Shown here in pieces: positions 6,952 to 12,645 of a DNA stretch of 12,645 nt. The stretch covers positions 1 to 12,645 of the forward strand of contig DASWRT010000505.1 in NCBI GenBank assembly GCA_036403035.1, given 5' to 3'. Within the stretch, counting starts at the first letter, position 1; each line of letters begins with the position of its first letter. Under the pieces are notes generated by a model. It was not told where the DNA came from and ran no database searches. It worked only from the letters and a program-made list of their open reading frames with translations. Position numbers and translations under genes: made by a program. Source of the stretch: DASWRT01 sp036403035 (GTDB lineage Bacteria; Pseudomonadota; Alphaproteobacteria; ATCC43930; CGMCC-115725).

Positions 6952-8811
6952 TCAGCGCCCGGCGTTCGCTGCGATCGGTGTCTTCATCTCGCCGCCGCGC
7001 GCGGCGCGGTTGCTCCAGGATGTTCCGGTGAGCCAGCCGCCGTCGTCGGAGGCTGCGGCGCCCGCCGGGTTGCCGGCCTGCATCCGCCACATCCGGCCGA
7101 AGGCGCCGTCCGCCCGGCTCAGCACGTCGGGCGCGCCATCCTCGATGATGCGGCCGTTCTTCAGCACGACGACTCGGTCGAAGCTGGCGATCGTCGACAG
7201 CCGGTGCGCGACGGCTAGCACCGTCCGGCCGCGCATCAGCTCGGCCAGCGCGCGTTGCACCGCCTGCTCGGACTCGGTGTCGAGCGCCGAGGTCGCCTCG
7301 TCCAGCAGCACGATCGGCGCGTCGGCTAGGATCGCGCGGGCGATCCCGATCCGCTGCCGCTGGCCGCCGGAGAGCCGCATGCCGCGCTCGCCGACCAGCG
7401 TGTTGTAGCCGTCCGGCAGGTCGCGGATGAACTCCTCGCACCGCGCCGCCTTGGCCGCCGCCATCACGTCGGCGTCCGGGGCGTCCGGACGGCCGTAGCG
7501 GATGTTCTCCATTACGGAGCGGTGGAACAGGACGACATCCTGCGGGACGACCGCGATCGATTTCCGCAGGCTCTCCTGCGACACCGCGGCGACATCCTGC
7601 CCGTCCGCCAGCACGCGGCCGAACGCCACCGGATAGATCCGCTGCACCAGCGCGAGCAGCGTCGTCTTGCCGGCGCCGGACGGGCCGACGATACCGATCT
7701 TCTGGCCGGCCGGGATCTCCAGCGAGACCCGGTCCAGCACGCGCCGCCCGCCGGGATAGGCGAAGGTGACTTCCTCGAACGCGACCCGGCCGCCGCGGCG
7801 CACCAGCGCCGGCGCTTCCGGCTTCTCGGGCATGTCGTGCGGCAGCGTCAGCGTCTGCAGCGCCTCGCCGAGCCGGCTCCAATGGTGGACCGCGTCGACC
7901 AGCGCCACGGCGAGGTCGCGCGAGCATTGCAGCATGGCGAGACTGACGGAGCCCACGACGACGACGTCGCCGGGAGTGATCGAGCCGCGCTGCCACAGCA
8001 GCACGCCCCAGGCCAGCATGACGCCGGTGAAGACCCAGACGCAGAGCGCATGCGCGACGCGCAGCTTCTCCATATAGAGGAGGGCCCGGCGATGCGCTCC
8101 GACCTCGGCGGCGATCCCGCGCTGAAGCCGCAGGCATTCCCGCCCGGCCGCGGCGAAGGCGCGGACCGTGGAGTGGTTGGCGACGACGTCGACGATCTCG
8201 CCGCCGACTTCGGCGGCGCGGCCGGCATAAGCGCCGTGCATCGGCTGGCCGCGCAGCGCCGCGCGGGCGATGAACCAGGCGACCAGCGCCGCGGCGATCG
8301 AGAGCGCGCCGGCCATGCGCCAGTCGACCACGATCAGCGTCGCCAGCGAGCCGACGATCGCGATCGCCGGCGGCAGCACGTTCCACGACATCATGTTCTC
8401 GACGGTGAAGACCGCGGTGGCTGCCGTCGTGATCCGATTGGCCAGCGCACCGGCGAACCGGTCGCTGAAGAATCGCGTCGAGTGGCCGAGGAGATGGCGG
8501 AACAGGTCGAGCCGCATGTCGGCGCCGACCGCCGGGAACGCCCGCGCCGCCGCCCAGCCGCCGACCCGCCAGAGCAGGTTGTCGCTGCCTACCAGCATCG
8601 TGAAGGCGATGACCGCGCTCCAGACAGCCGCGATGTTCTCCGGGCCGCCGGCGATCGCGTCGACCAGGAACTTCATCGAGTACCGCGCTCCGACGGAGGC
8701 GAGAACGGCCATCGTCACCGACAGCAGCACGATCAGGTGCATGCCGCGGTGTCGGCGAATGTACTTTGCAATGAAGTTGAGCGGCCGATCGGCAAATGCA
8801 ACTGACTGCAT
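6952..8811 (-). CDS. ABC exporter, fused transmembrane and ATP-binding domains
   Basis: This 619-residue protein is a type I (ABCB/MsbA-like) half-transporter that would dimerise in the inner membrane. The membrane domain spans about residues 1-320, with hydrophobic segments near 26-42, 62-80, 145-185 and 255-305. The ATPase domain has Walker A GPSGAGKTT (376-384), the Q-loop VVPQD (421-425), signature LSGGQRQ (480-486), Walker B IVLLDEA (500-506, catalytic E505) and the switch His AHR (H536). All catalytic motifs are intact. About 40 residues beyond the ATPase domain form a low-complexity tail. The ATG at 8811 has only a weak GTGGA upstream. Substrate is unknown; glycosyltransferase and GH15 neighbours hint at a glycan or glycolipid. 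A perfect 20-bp palindrome sits 38 bp upstream and may control it. Confidence 0.95.
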   Translation of the reverse strand: MQSVAFADRPLNFIAKYIRRHRGMHLIVLLSVTMAVLASVGARYSMKFLVDAIAGGPENIAAVWSAVIAFTMLVGSDNLLWRVGGWAAARAFPAVGADMRLDLFRHLLGHSTRFFSDRFAGALANRITTAATAVFTVENMMSWNVLPPAIAIVGSLATLIVVDWRMAGALSIAAALVAWFIARAALRGQPMHGAYAGRAAEVGGEIVDVVANHSTVRAFAAAGRECLRLQRGIAAEVGAHRRALLYMEKLRVAHALCVWVFTGVMLAWGVLLWQRGSITPGDVVVVGSVSLAMLQCSRDLAVALVDAVHHWSRLGEALQTLTLPHDMPEKPEAPALVRRGGRVAFEEVTFAYPGGRRVLDRVSLEIPAGQKIGIVGPSGAGKTTLLALVQRIYPVAFGRVLADGQDVAAVSQESLRKSIAVVPQDVVLFHRSVMENIRYGRPDAPDADVMAAAKAARCEEFIRDLPDGYNTLVGERGMRLSGGQRQRIGIARAILADAPIVLLDEATSALDTESEQAVQRALAELMRGRTVLAVAHRLSTIASFDRVVVLKNGRIIEDGAPDVLSRADGAFGRMWRMQAGNPAGAAASDDGGWLTGTSWSNRAARGGEMKTPIAANAGR

Positions 8812-8849
8812 CGCTATCCACGTATGTTGACAAAAAAATGACCAATTCA

Positions 8850-8869
8850 GCAGCAGTGATCACTGCTGC
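8850..8869. promoter_or_regulatory. Perfect 20-bp palindrome, candidate operator for the ABC exporter
   Basis: GCAGCAGTGATCACTGCTGC reads identically on both strands with no spacer, centred between 8859 and 8860. It begins 38 bp upstream of the ABC exporter ATG inside the AT-rich leader, a typical position for an operator near the transcription start. As minus-strand RNA it would fold into an 8-bp stem with a GAUC loop, and seven U follow, but only 11 bases beyond the stem, so an attenuator is less likely than a DNA site. The binding factor is unknown. Confidence 0.5.
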
Positions 8870-9162
8870 CGTCTCGGTCGAACAACGAGCCTCTTTCGAA
8901 TTTAGTCCATGCCTCACACGAAAAATGCGCGATGTCATTTCAATGGCGTCGCGAGGGGCCGGTCTTTTACTTATTAGTTGGAAGGAAAATTTTTTTAGGC
9001 AATCTATAGTTTAGGTGCGGGGCTCCCGATCGCCATATGCGCCGTCGTGATGTCCTGCTCGTCGTGGCAGGCTAGCGGTCATCGGCGGCCACGCTGCCGG
9101 TCCCCGCCCGGATACCGTCGCCAGCCGTCCGCCCCAGCAGGGCAGAGCAGGTCCGGCCGAGA

Positions 9163-9181
9163 GCCGGCGTGAAACGCCGGC
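9163..9181 (-). terminator. Hairpin after the GntR gene, possible terminator
   Basis: GCCGGCGT (9163-9170) and ACGCCGGC (9174-9181) pair perfectly around a 3-base loop, starting 8 bases beyond the GntR stop codon on the minus strand. Position fits a transcription end or 3'-end stabiliser. No U tract follows (the next bases are TCTCGGCC), so it is not a canonical Rho-independent terminator. Confidence 0.35.
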
Positions 9182-9189
9182 AAACCGGT

Positions 9190-10074
9190 TCAGGTGCCGT
9201 TGCCGGCAACCCGCGATTGCGCAAGGCGGAGCGCTCCGGGGCCCGGCACGTCGGCGGAGCTTTCCGCGGCCGCAGCACGGTCCCGACGGCGACCGCCGCC
9301 CATGCCTGCGGCAGGCCGCAGCTCCGCGCTCGGCAGCTTGTCGGCGCTGCTGCCGCTGCCGTCGTCGTTCCGGCGCAGCATCGACTGCACATAGGTCAGG
9401 TGCGCGTGCGCCGCCTGCCGGGCGCGATCTGCGTCGCCCGCGCCGACCGCCGTGTTGATCGCGGTATGCTGCGCGTCGAGACGGCGGAGCACGTCCGGCT
9501 CGAACCGTTCGAGCGAGTTGGAGATCGACGTGCGGAGCAGATTGACCAGTCCGCGCATCACATAGGAGAGGGCGACGTTATGCGACGCGTCGGCGATCGC
9601 CAGATGGAACGCCGCGTCGCACTCGGCGATCTTGACCGGGTCGGCGCCCTTGCTCGCTTCGCGGAAGCGCGTCATGCAGGTTTCGATCTGCCGCCGCTCC
9701 ACATCCGTCGCACGCGCCGCGGCGTGGAAGGCGGCGAGCTGCTCCAGCGCGTGCCGCAGTTCCAGGACGTCGAGGGCCGCCGACGGATGCCGCCACAGCA
9801 GCTCGACGAGCGGATCGGTCAGCGTCGGCGCATACACGTCGACGACCTGCATGCCGCCGCCGCGTCCCGACTGCACCAGCCCCTTGGCCTCAAGCTTCAC
9901 GATCGCCTCGCGCAGCGACGGGCGCGACACGTCGAGCATGCTCGCCAGTTCACGCTCGGGCGGCAGCAAGTCACCCGGCTTCAGCGTTCCGTCGACGATC
10001 ATCTGCTCGATATGGCTGACGATCGAGTCGGACAGGCGGACCTTTGCCGGCGGCTCTACCTTGGTGAAGGACAA
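9190..10074 (-). CDS. GntR family regulator, FadR subfamily with FCD ligand-binding domain
   Basis: This 294-residue protein begins with a winged helix-turn-helix (about residues 12-78) with the classic LPPERELASMLDVSRPSLREA and LEAKGLVQSGRGGG segments, similar to PdhR/LldR-type regulators. The FCD domain (about 95-235) keeps the metal/ligand-binding pattern D153-X3-H157, H203 and H225. Family members are usually dimeric repressors released by carboxylic acids. The start is set at TTG 10074: the protein then opens MSFTKVEPP as in relatives, and GGGAG lies 7 bases upstream; the frame is open far upstream but without family similarity. The last 55-60 residues (from about 236) extend past the domain as a Ser/Gly/Ala/Arg-rich tail, whereas relatives end near 240-260. 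It is divergent from the MFS gene, its most likely target besides itself. Confidence 0.92.
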   Translation of the reverse strand: MSFTKVEPPAKVRLSDSIVSHIEQMIVDGTLKPGDLLPPERELASMLDVSRPSLREAIVKLEAKGLVQSGRGGGMQVVDVYAPTLTDPLVELLWRHPSAALDVLELRHALEQLAAFHAAARATDVERRQIETCMTRFREASKGADPVKIAECDAAFHLAIADASHNVALSYVMRGLVNLLRTSISNSLERFEPDVLRRLDAQHTAINTAVGAGDADRARQAAHAHLTYVQSMLRRNDDGSGSSADKLPSAELRPAAGMGGGRRRDRAAAAESSADVPGPGALRLAQSRVAGNGT

Positions 10075-10153
10075 AGGCGATCTCCCGTTACGGACACGAT
10101 GGCCGGGTATCGTCGATCTTATCCCCTTGACGGCGACATGCCAGCATCCGCGT

Positions 10154-10177
10154 GGCGGGACCGCTCCCGCCTGCTTT
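10154..10177 (+). terminator. Terminator-like hairpin in the MFS leader
   Basis: GGCGGGA (10154-10160) and TCCCGCC (10165-10171) form a perfect 7-bp stem with a CCGC loop, followed on the plus strand by TGCTTTTC. That is the layout of an intrinsic terminator, but it points into the MFS gene, whose start is 163 bp further on. If the MFS promoter lies upstream, this would be an attenuator; if downstream, it would only block stray transcription coming out of the regulator side. Confidence 0.4.
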
Positions 10178-10273
10178 TCAGCCGCAACAATCGCTCCGCC
10201 TGCGCGGAGATGTCGGGAGTTCCCTGTCCACTGCGGACCGGCGGCAGACCGACCGGATTCGAAAGCAAGAACC

Positions 10274-10287
10274 GGGACGCGCGTCCC
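10274..10287. promoter_or_regulatory. 14-bp perfect palindrome in the MFS upstream region
   Basis: GGGACGCGCGTCCC is self-complementary without spacer and lies 52 bp before the MFS start. It could be an operator, but it is all G/C except two bases, and such palindromes are common in DNA of this composition. Confidence 0.25.
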
Positions 10288-10305
10288 GCCGCCGCCCGTC
10301 ATCTT

Positions 10306-10339
10306 GTTCCGCGCCGACGACAAGGAGGGGGCGCGGAAC
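10306..10339 (+). promoter_or_regulatory. 10-bp hairpin presenting the MFS Shine-Dalgarno sequence in its loop
   Basis: GTTCCGCGCC (10306-10315) and GGCGCGGAAC (10330-10339) are exact reverse complements. The 14-base loop holds the strong ribosome binding site AAGGAGGG, and the 3' arm ends directly before the ATG at 10340. A competing 5-bp pairing (CTTGT 10303-10307 with ACAAG 10320-10324) would pair the first bases of the Shine-Dalgarno sequence instead. This suggests translation control, although no ligand or partner is indicated. Confidence 0.45.
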
Positions 10340-11608
10340 ATGACGACCGACGATCTCTTATCCCGGATGCCGGCCGGCTTCCGGCGGCTTGCCTGGTCCA
10401 ACCTCGCGGCGCAGTCGGCGGAGCAGGTCGCCCTTGCCGCAGCCCCGATGATCGCGGTGCTCGCACTCGGCGCGGGGGCGGGCGAGACCGGCATGCTCGC
10501 GACGATGCAGACCCTGCCGTTTCTCCTGCTTTCGCTGCCGGCTGGCATACTCGCGGACCGGATGTCGCGGCGGCGGCTGATGGCGGCGGCGGAGACCCTG
10601 CGCGCGCTCGCGCTGCTGTCGCTGCCGGTTCTCGCCGCGGCGGGATGGCTCTCGCTGCCGCTGTTGGCGCTGCTCGGCTTCGCGGCGGCGACCGGCACCG
10701 TCGCGTTCAGCGTCGCGGCGCCCTCGCTGGTCCCGGCCTTGGTGCCGCGCAGCGGACTGGCCGCCGCGAACGGCCGGCTGGAACTGGCGCGCAGCGCCGC
10801 CTTCGCCGCCGGCCCGGCGCTCGCAGGTGCCCTTGTCGCGTCCGCCGGGGCGTCGCCGGCCTTCCTGCTCGCCGCCATGTTGTCGGCCGCCGCGGCATGG
10901 CTGCTGTCCGGCCTGCCGGAGCCGGCGCGCCCGATGGACGCCGAGCCGGGAACGCACCGCCGCCGCGCCCTGCTCGACGAGTTGCGCGACGGCGCCGGCT
11001 TCGCGTGGCGGCATGCGCTGCTGCGGCCGATCCTGCTGACCGCGGTGGCATGGAACGTGTCATGGTTCCTGCTGCAAGCCGCCTACGTGCCCTATGCACT
11101 TAGCGTGCTCGGGCTCGATGCCGCGGGCGTCGGCGCCACGCTCTCCGCCTACGGTGCAGGGATGGTGGCCGGCGCCGTCGTCGCGCCGAAGATTGCCCGC
11201 AGGGTGCCGTTCGGCGCGCTGATCGCGATCGGGCCGCTCGTCTCGGTGCTCGCGGCCGCGGCGATGGCCGCGTCGATCTGGGTGCCCAGCGGGTTGCTCG
11301 CCGGTTCGGCCTTCTTCCTGTTCGGCGCCGGCCCGATCCTGTGGACGATCGCTCAGACGACGCTGCGGCAGGCGGTGACGCCGGCGGCGCTGCTCGGGCG
11401 CGTCTCGGCGCTGGTGATGACGGCGACGATGGGCGCCCGCCCGCTCGGCGCCGCGCTGGGCGGCCTCGTCGGCGCGGCACACGGCCCCGTCGCCTGCGTC
11501 GCGCTGGCGGCGGCCGGGTTCCTCGTTCAGGCCGCGATCATCCTCGCCTCGCCGGTGCCCCGCCTCGCCGCGCTGCCGGCGGCCCCGGCCGGAGCGGCCG
11601 CGGCGTAA
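10340..11608 (+). CDS. MFS exporter (MFS_3/EntS-like)
   Basis: This 422-residue, strongly hydrophobic protein is a major facilitator superfamily transporter of the inner membrane, with roughly 12 predicted helices from alternating hydrophobic blocks. The loop between helices 2 and 3 carries the MFS motif A in GILADRMSRRRL (residues 69-80), and a charged central loop (about 190-225) divides the two halves. General layout and length resemble the EntS/MFS_3 exporters, which move small molecules such as siderophores or drugs out by proton exchange; the substrate cannot be read here. The ATG at 10340 follows AAGGAGGGG with good spacing, so the start is secure, although the frame is open upstream. 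It is divergent from the GntR regulator, a common arrangement for a ligand-induced efflux or transport gene. The C-terminus is Ala/Pro-rich. Confidence 0.92.
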   Translation: MTTDDLLSRMPAGFRRLAWSNLAAQSAEQVALAAAPMIAVLALGAGAGETGMLATMQTLPFLLLSLPAGILADRMSRRRLMAAAETLRALALLSLPVLAAAGWLSLPLLALLGFAAATGTVAFSVAAPSLVPALVPRSGLAAANGRLELARSAAFAAGPALAGALVASAGASPAFLLAAMLSAAAAWLLSGLPEPARPMDAEPGTHRRRALLDELRDGAGFAWRHALLRPILLTAVAWNVSWFLLQAAYVPYALSVLGLDAAGVGATLSAYGAGMVAGAVVAPKIARRVPFGALIAIGPLVSVLAAAAMAASIWVPSGLLAGSAFFLFGAGPILWTIAQTTLRQAVTPAALLGRVSALVMTATMGARPLGAALGGLVGAAHGPVACVALAAAGFLVQAAIILASPVPRLAALPAAPAGAAAA

Positions 11609-11823
11609 CGGATGAGGCGGAGGTGCTGCCGATCAGACCGTTCAGACCAACGGGCAGCCGAGCTTGCCCGGCCCCGCCCGGTCAAGGGCCGAGTGCGGAG
11701 CGCGGCCGCGTCTGATTTGCGCACGCAGGGCCGATGTGATGGTGGCAACCTAGCCAAACACGCTCGTTCGGTGCACGATGAGGGCGGTTAAGTTTTTCCA
11801 ATGGACGTTCGGTCCAGCGCTCA
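11609..11823. other. Intergenic region between the MFS and larC genes
   Basis: This 215-bp stretch has no supported gene. A small stem CGGGCA/TGCCCG (11651-11656 with 11665-11670) lies about 40 bases after the MFS stop and could assist termination, but no T tract follows. CAGACC occurs twice 9 bases apart near 11634-11648. A T-run (11793-11797) precedes larC. No promoter or riboswitch could be recognised with confidence. Confidence 0.4.
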
Positions 11824-12645
11824 ATGCATCTGCACTTCGATCCGGTTGGCGGCGTTGCCGGTGATATGTTCGTCGCGGCAATGCTCGACGCCTTCCCGCA
11901 CCTGCGGGACGGCCTGCTTGCGACGCTCGACCGGATCGGGCTGCCGCCCGGCGTGACCTGCGCCGTCGTGCCGCACCGCGACCATGCGCTCGGCGGCGTG
12001 CGCTTCGACGTGTCGATGGCGGCGGCGGCCGATGCCGGCGGACACCGCCACCAGCGCCGGCACCACCATCATCATCACGACCACGTGCGGTACGCCGCGA
12101 TCCGCGACCGGCTCGGCGTGGCGCCGCTCGCCGCCCCGGTCCGCGACCGCGCGCTCGCGATCTTCGCCCTGCTCGCCGACGCCGAGGCGCGCGTGCACGG
12201 CGTCGCGCCGGACGACGTGACGTTCCACGAGGTCGGCGCCTGGGATTCGATCGCCGACATCGTCGCCGCTTCGTACATGATCGACGGCGCCGGCGTCCGG
12301 ACCTGCTCGATCGCGCCGCTGCCGCTCGGCTCGGGCCGGATCGAGACCGCGCACGGCACGCTGCCGGTGCCGGCGCCGGCGACGGTCCTGCTGCTGGAGG
12401 GGATGCGCACCGTCGATGACGGGCTGCCGGGCGAGCGCGTCACGCCCACCGGCGCCGCGATCGTGCGCCACCTCGGCTGCGCCGCCGGCCCGGGTTCGCG
12501 GCCCCGGCGCCTCGCCGGCACCGGGATCGGTTTCGGCCGCCGGCGTTTACCGGGCACCAGCAACGTGCTCCGCGTGCTCGTCCTCGCGGACGAGCCGGCC
12601 GTGGCGGAAGGCGGCGGTTGCGACGAGGTGGCGGCGATCGAGTTC
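11824..12645 (+). CDS. larC: LarC, nickel-pincer cofactor biosynthesis protein (partial, 3' end outside window)
   Basis: The frame from ATG 11824 stays open for 274 codons to the window edge. The N-terminus MHLHFDPVGGVAGDMFVAA matches the LarC opening (fDxxxGxxGDMfLgAL). A His-rich stretch with six consecutive His (residues 80-85, plus H74, H76, H87) precedes the domain with FHEVGAWDSIADIV (135-148), APLPLGSGRIETAHG (164-178), LPVPAPAT (180-187), VTPTGAAI (206-213) and the GxGxRxLPGTSNVLRV block near 235-251. LarC is a CTP-dependent nickel chelatase that inserts Ni into the pyridinium-bisthiocarboxylate nucleotide to make the cofactor of LarA-type racemases/epimerases. The His run presumably binds nickel. 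The start is supported by homology and an in-frame stop at 11779-11781; the SD is weak. About a third of a typical LarC is missing at the C-terminus. Confidence 0.92.
   Translation, partial: MHLHFDPVGGVAGDMFVAAMLDAFPHLRDGLLATLDRIGLPPGVTCAVVPHRDHALGGVRFDVSMAAAADAGGHRHQRRHHHHHHDHVRYAAIRDRLGVAPLAAPVRDRALAIFALLADAEARVHGVAPDDVTFHEVGAWDSIADIVAASYMIDGAGVRTCSIAPLPLGSGRIETAHGTLPVPAPATVLLLEGMRTVDDGLPGERVTPTGAAIVRHLGCAAGPGSRPRRLAGTGIGFGRRRLPGTSNVLRVLVLADEPAVAEGGGCDEVAAIEF

Larger units (their letters stand above)
8812..9189. other. 378-bp gene-free region with an AT-rich stretch
   Basis: Nothing recognisable as a gene lies between the ABC exporter start and the GntR stop, both on the minus strand. The half nearest the ABC gene (about 8821-9013) is much richer in A/T than the rest of the window, with A/T runs at 8832-8838 and 8987-8997, and presumably holds the ABC promoter. 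The half nearest the GntR gene is GC-rich and carries only a hairpin at 9163-9181. Short open frames here (such as 8796-9014 on the plus strand) overlap the ABC start, resemble no known protein and are not called. Confidence 0.6.
10075..10339. promoter_or_regulatory. Divergent GntR/MFS intergenic region
   Basis: This 265-bp non-coding region contains promoters for two divergent genes. A TTGACG hexamer lies at 10127-10132 on the plus strand, but no convincing -10 is spaced from it. Several inverted repeats are present: a terminator-like hairpin at 10154-10177, a 6-bp stem (10194-10199 with 10204-10209), a 14-bp palindrome at 10274-10287, and a 10-bp stem abutting the MFS start. High GC makes some stems likely by chance; the longest two are listed separately. 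Confidence 0.5.

Noticed and set aside
5411..7408. 665-codon open frame on the plus strand
   Set aside because: It lies antisense to the GH15, glycosyltransferase and ABC genes, which have clear domains. Its Arg/Ala/Pro-rich translation matches no family; long antisense frames are expected at this GC content.
7522..8805. 427-codon plus-strand frame
   Set aside because: It is fully antisense to the ABC exporter, whose Walker A, signature and Walker B motifs are intact.
8841..8848. ACCAATTC near the ABC start, resembling half of a PdhR-type site
   Set aside because: Only one half-site is present with no inverted partner at the right spacing, so it is not reported as a GntR operator.
9169..10339. 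Long plus-strand frames running into the MFS gene
   Set aside because: They are antisense to the GntR gene; the MFS protein has a strong ribosome binding site and a normal N-terminus at 10340.
12061..12086. CAC/CAT-rich tract in larC considered as a simple repeat
   Set aside because: It encodes the His-rich nickel-binding stretch typical of LarC, which explains it.
11821..12471. 216-codon open frame on the minus strand over larC
   Set aside because: It is the antisense of the recognisable LarC frame; the product is a His/Arg/Ala-rich string without domain features.

Overview
This is a GC-rich, gene-dense stretch of chromosome. Codon use, the style of the proteins and the close packing suggest an alphaproteobacterium (Rhizobiales/Rhodospirillales-like); that placement is inference from sequence character, not from a marker gene. 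Eight complete genes, one partial gene and several inverted-repeat or hairpin sites can be supported. No tRNA, rRNA, CRISPR array, transposase or phage gene was seen.

Region 1 (10-3735) looks like an aromatic-acid catabolic locus. A short-chain dehydrogenase (minus strand) is divergent from a translationally coupled pair encoding the alpha and beta subunits of a Rieske non-haem-iron ring-hydroxylating dioxygenase of the terephthalate/anthranilate/salicylate-oxygenase type. These are followed by a class II aldolase/adducin-fold protein with a twin-arginine-like signal peptide. Dioxygenase, diol dehydrogenase and aldolase-fold decarboxylase is a known order of steps in phthalate- and p-cumate-type pathways, so the genes may act in series, but the substrate is unknown and no ferredoxin or reductase is in the window. 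A 7-2-7 perfect inverted repeat lies in the divergent promoter region.

Region 2 (3732-8811) is a minus-strand run: a type I ABC exporter with fused membrane and ATPase domains, then a GT-B glycosyltransferase, then a GH15 glucoamylase/trehalase-like hydrolase whose stop codon overlaps that of the aldolase. It suggests glycan or trehalose-type carbohydrate handling plus export. Two tandem hairpins separate the glycosyltransferase from the GH15 gene. A perfect 20-bp palindrome in an AT-rich leader precedes the ABC gene.

Region 3 (9190-11608) is a divergent pair: a GntR/FCD regulator (minus, TTG start, unusual C-terminal tail) and an MFS exporter (plus). The 265-bp region between them holds several hairpins, including a terminator-like one and one that presents the exporter's Shine-Dalgarno sequence in its loop.

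Region 4 (11824 to the end) is the first 274 codons of larC, for nickel-pincer cofactor synthesis, running off the window edge.
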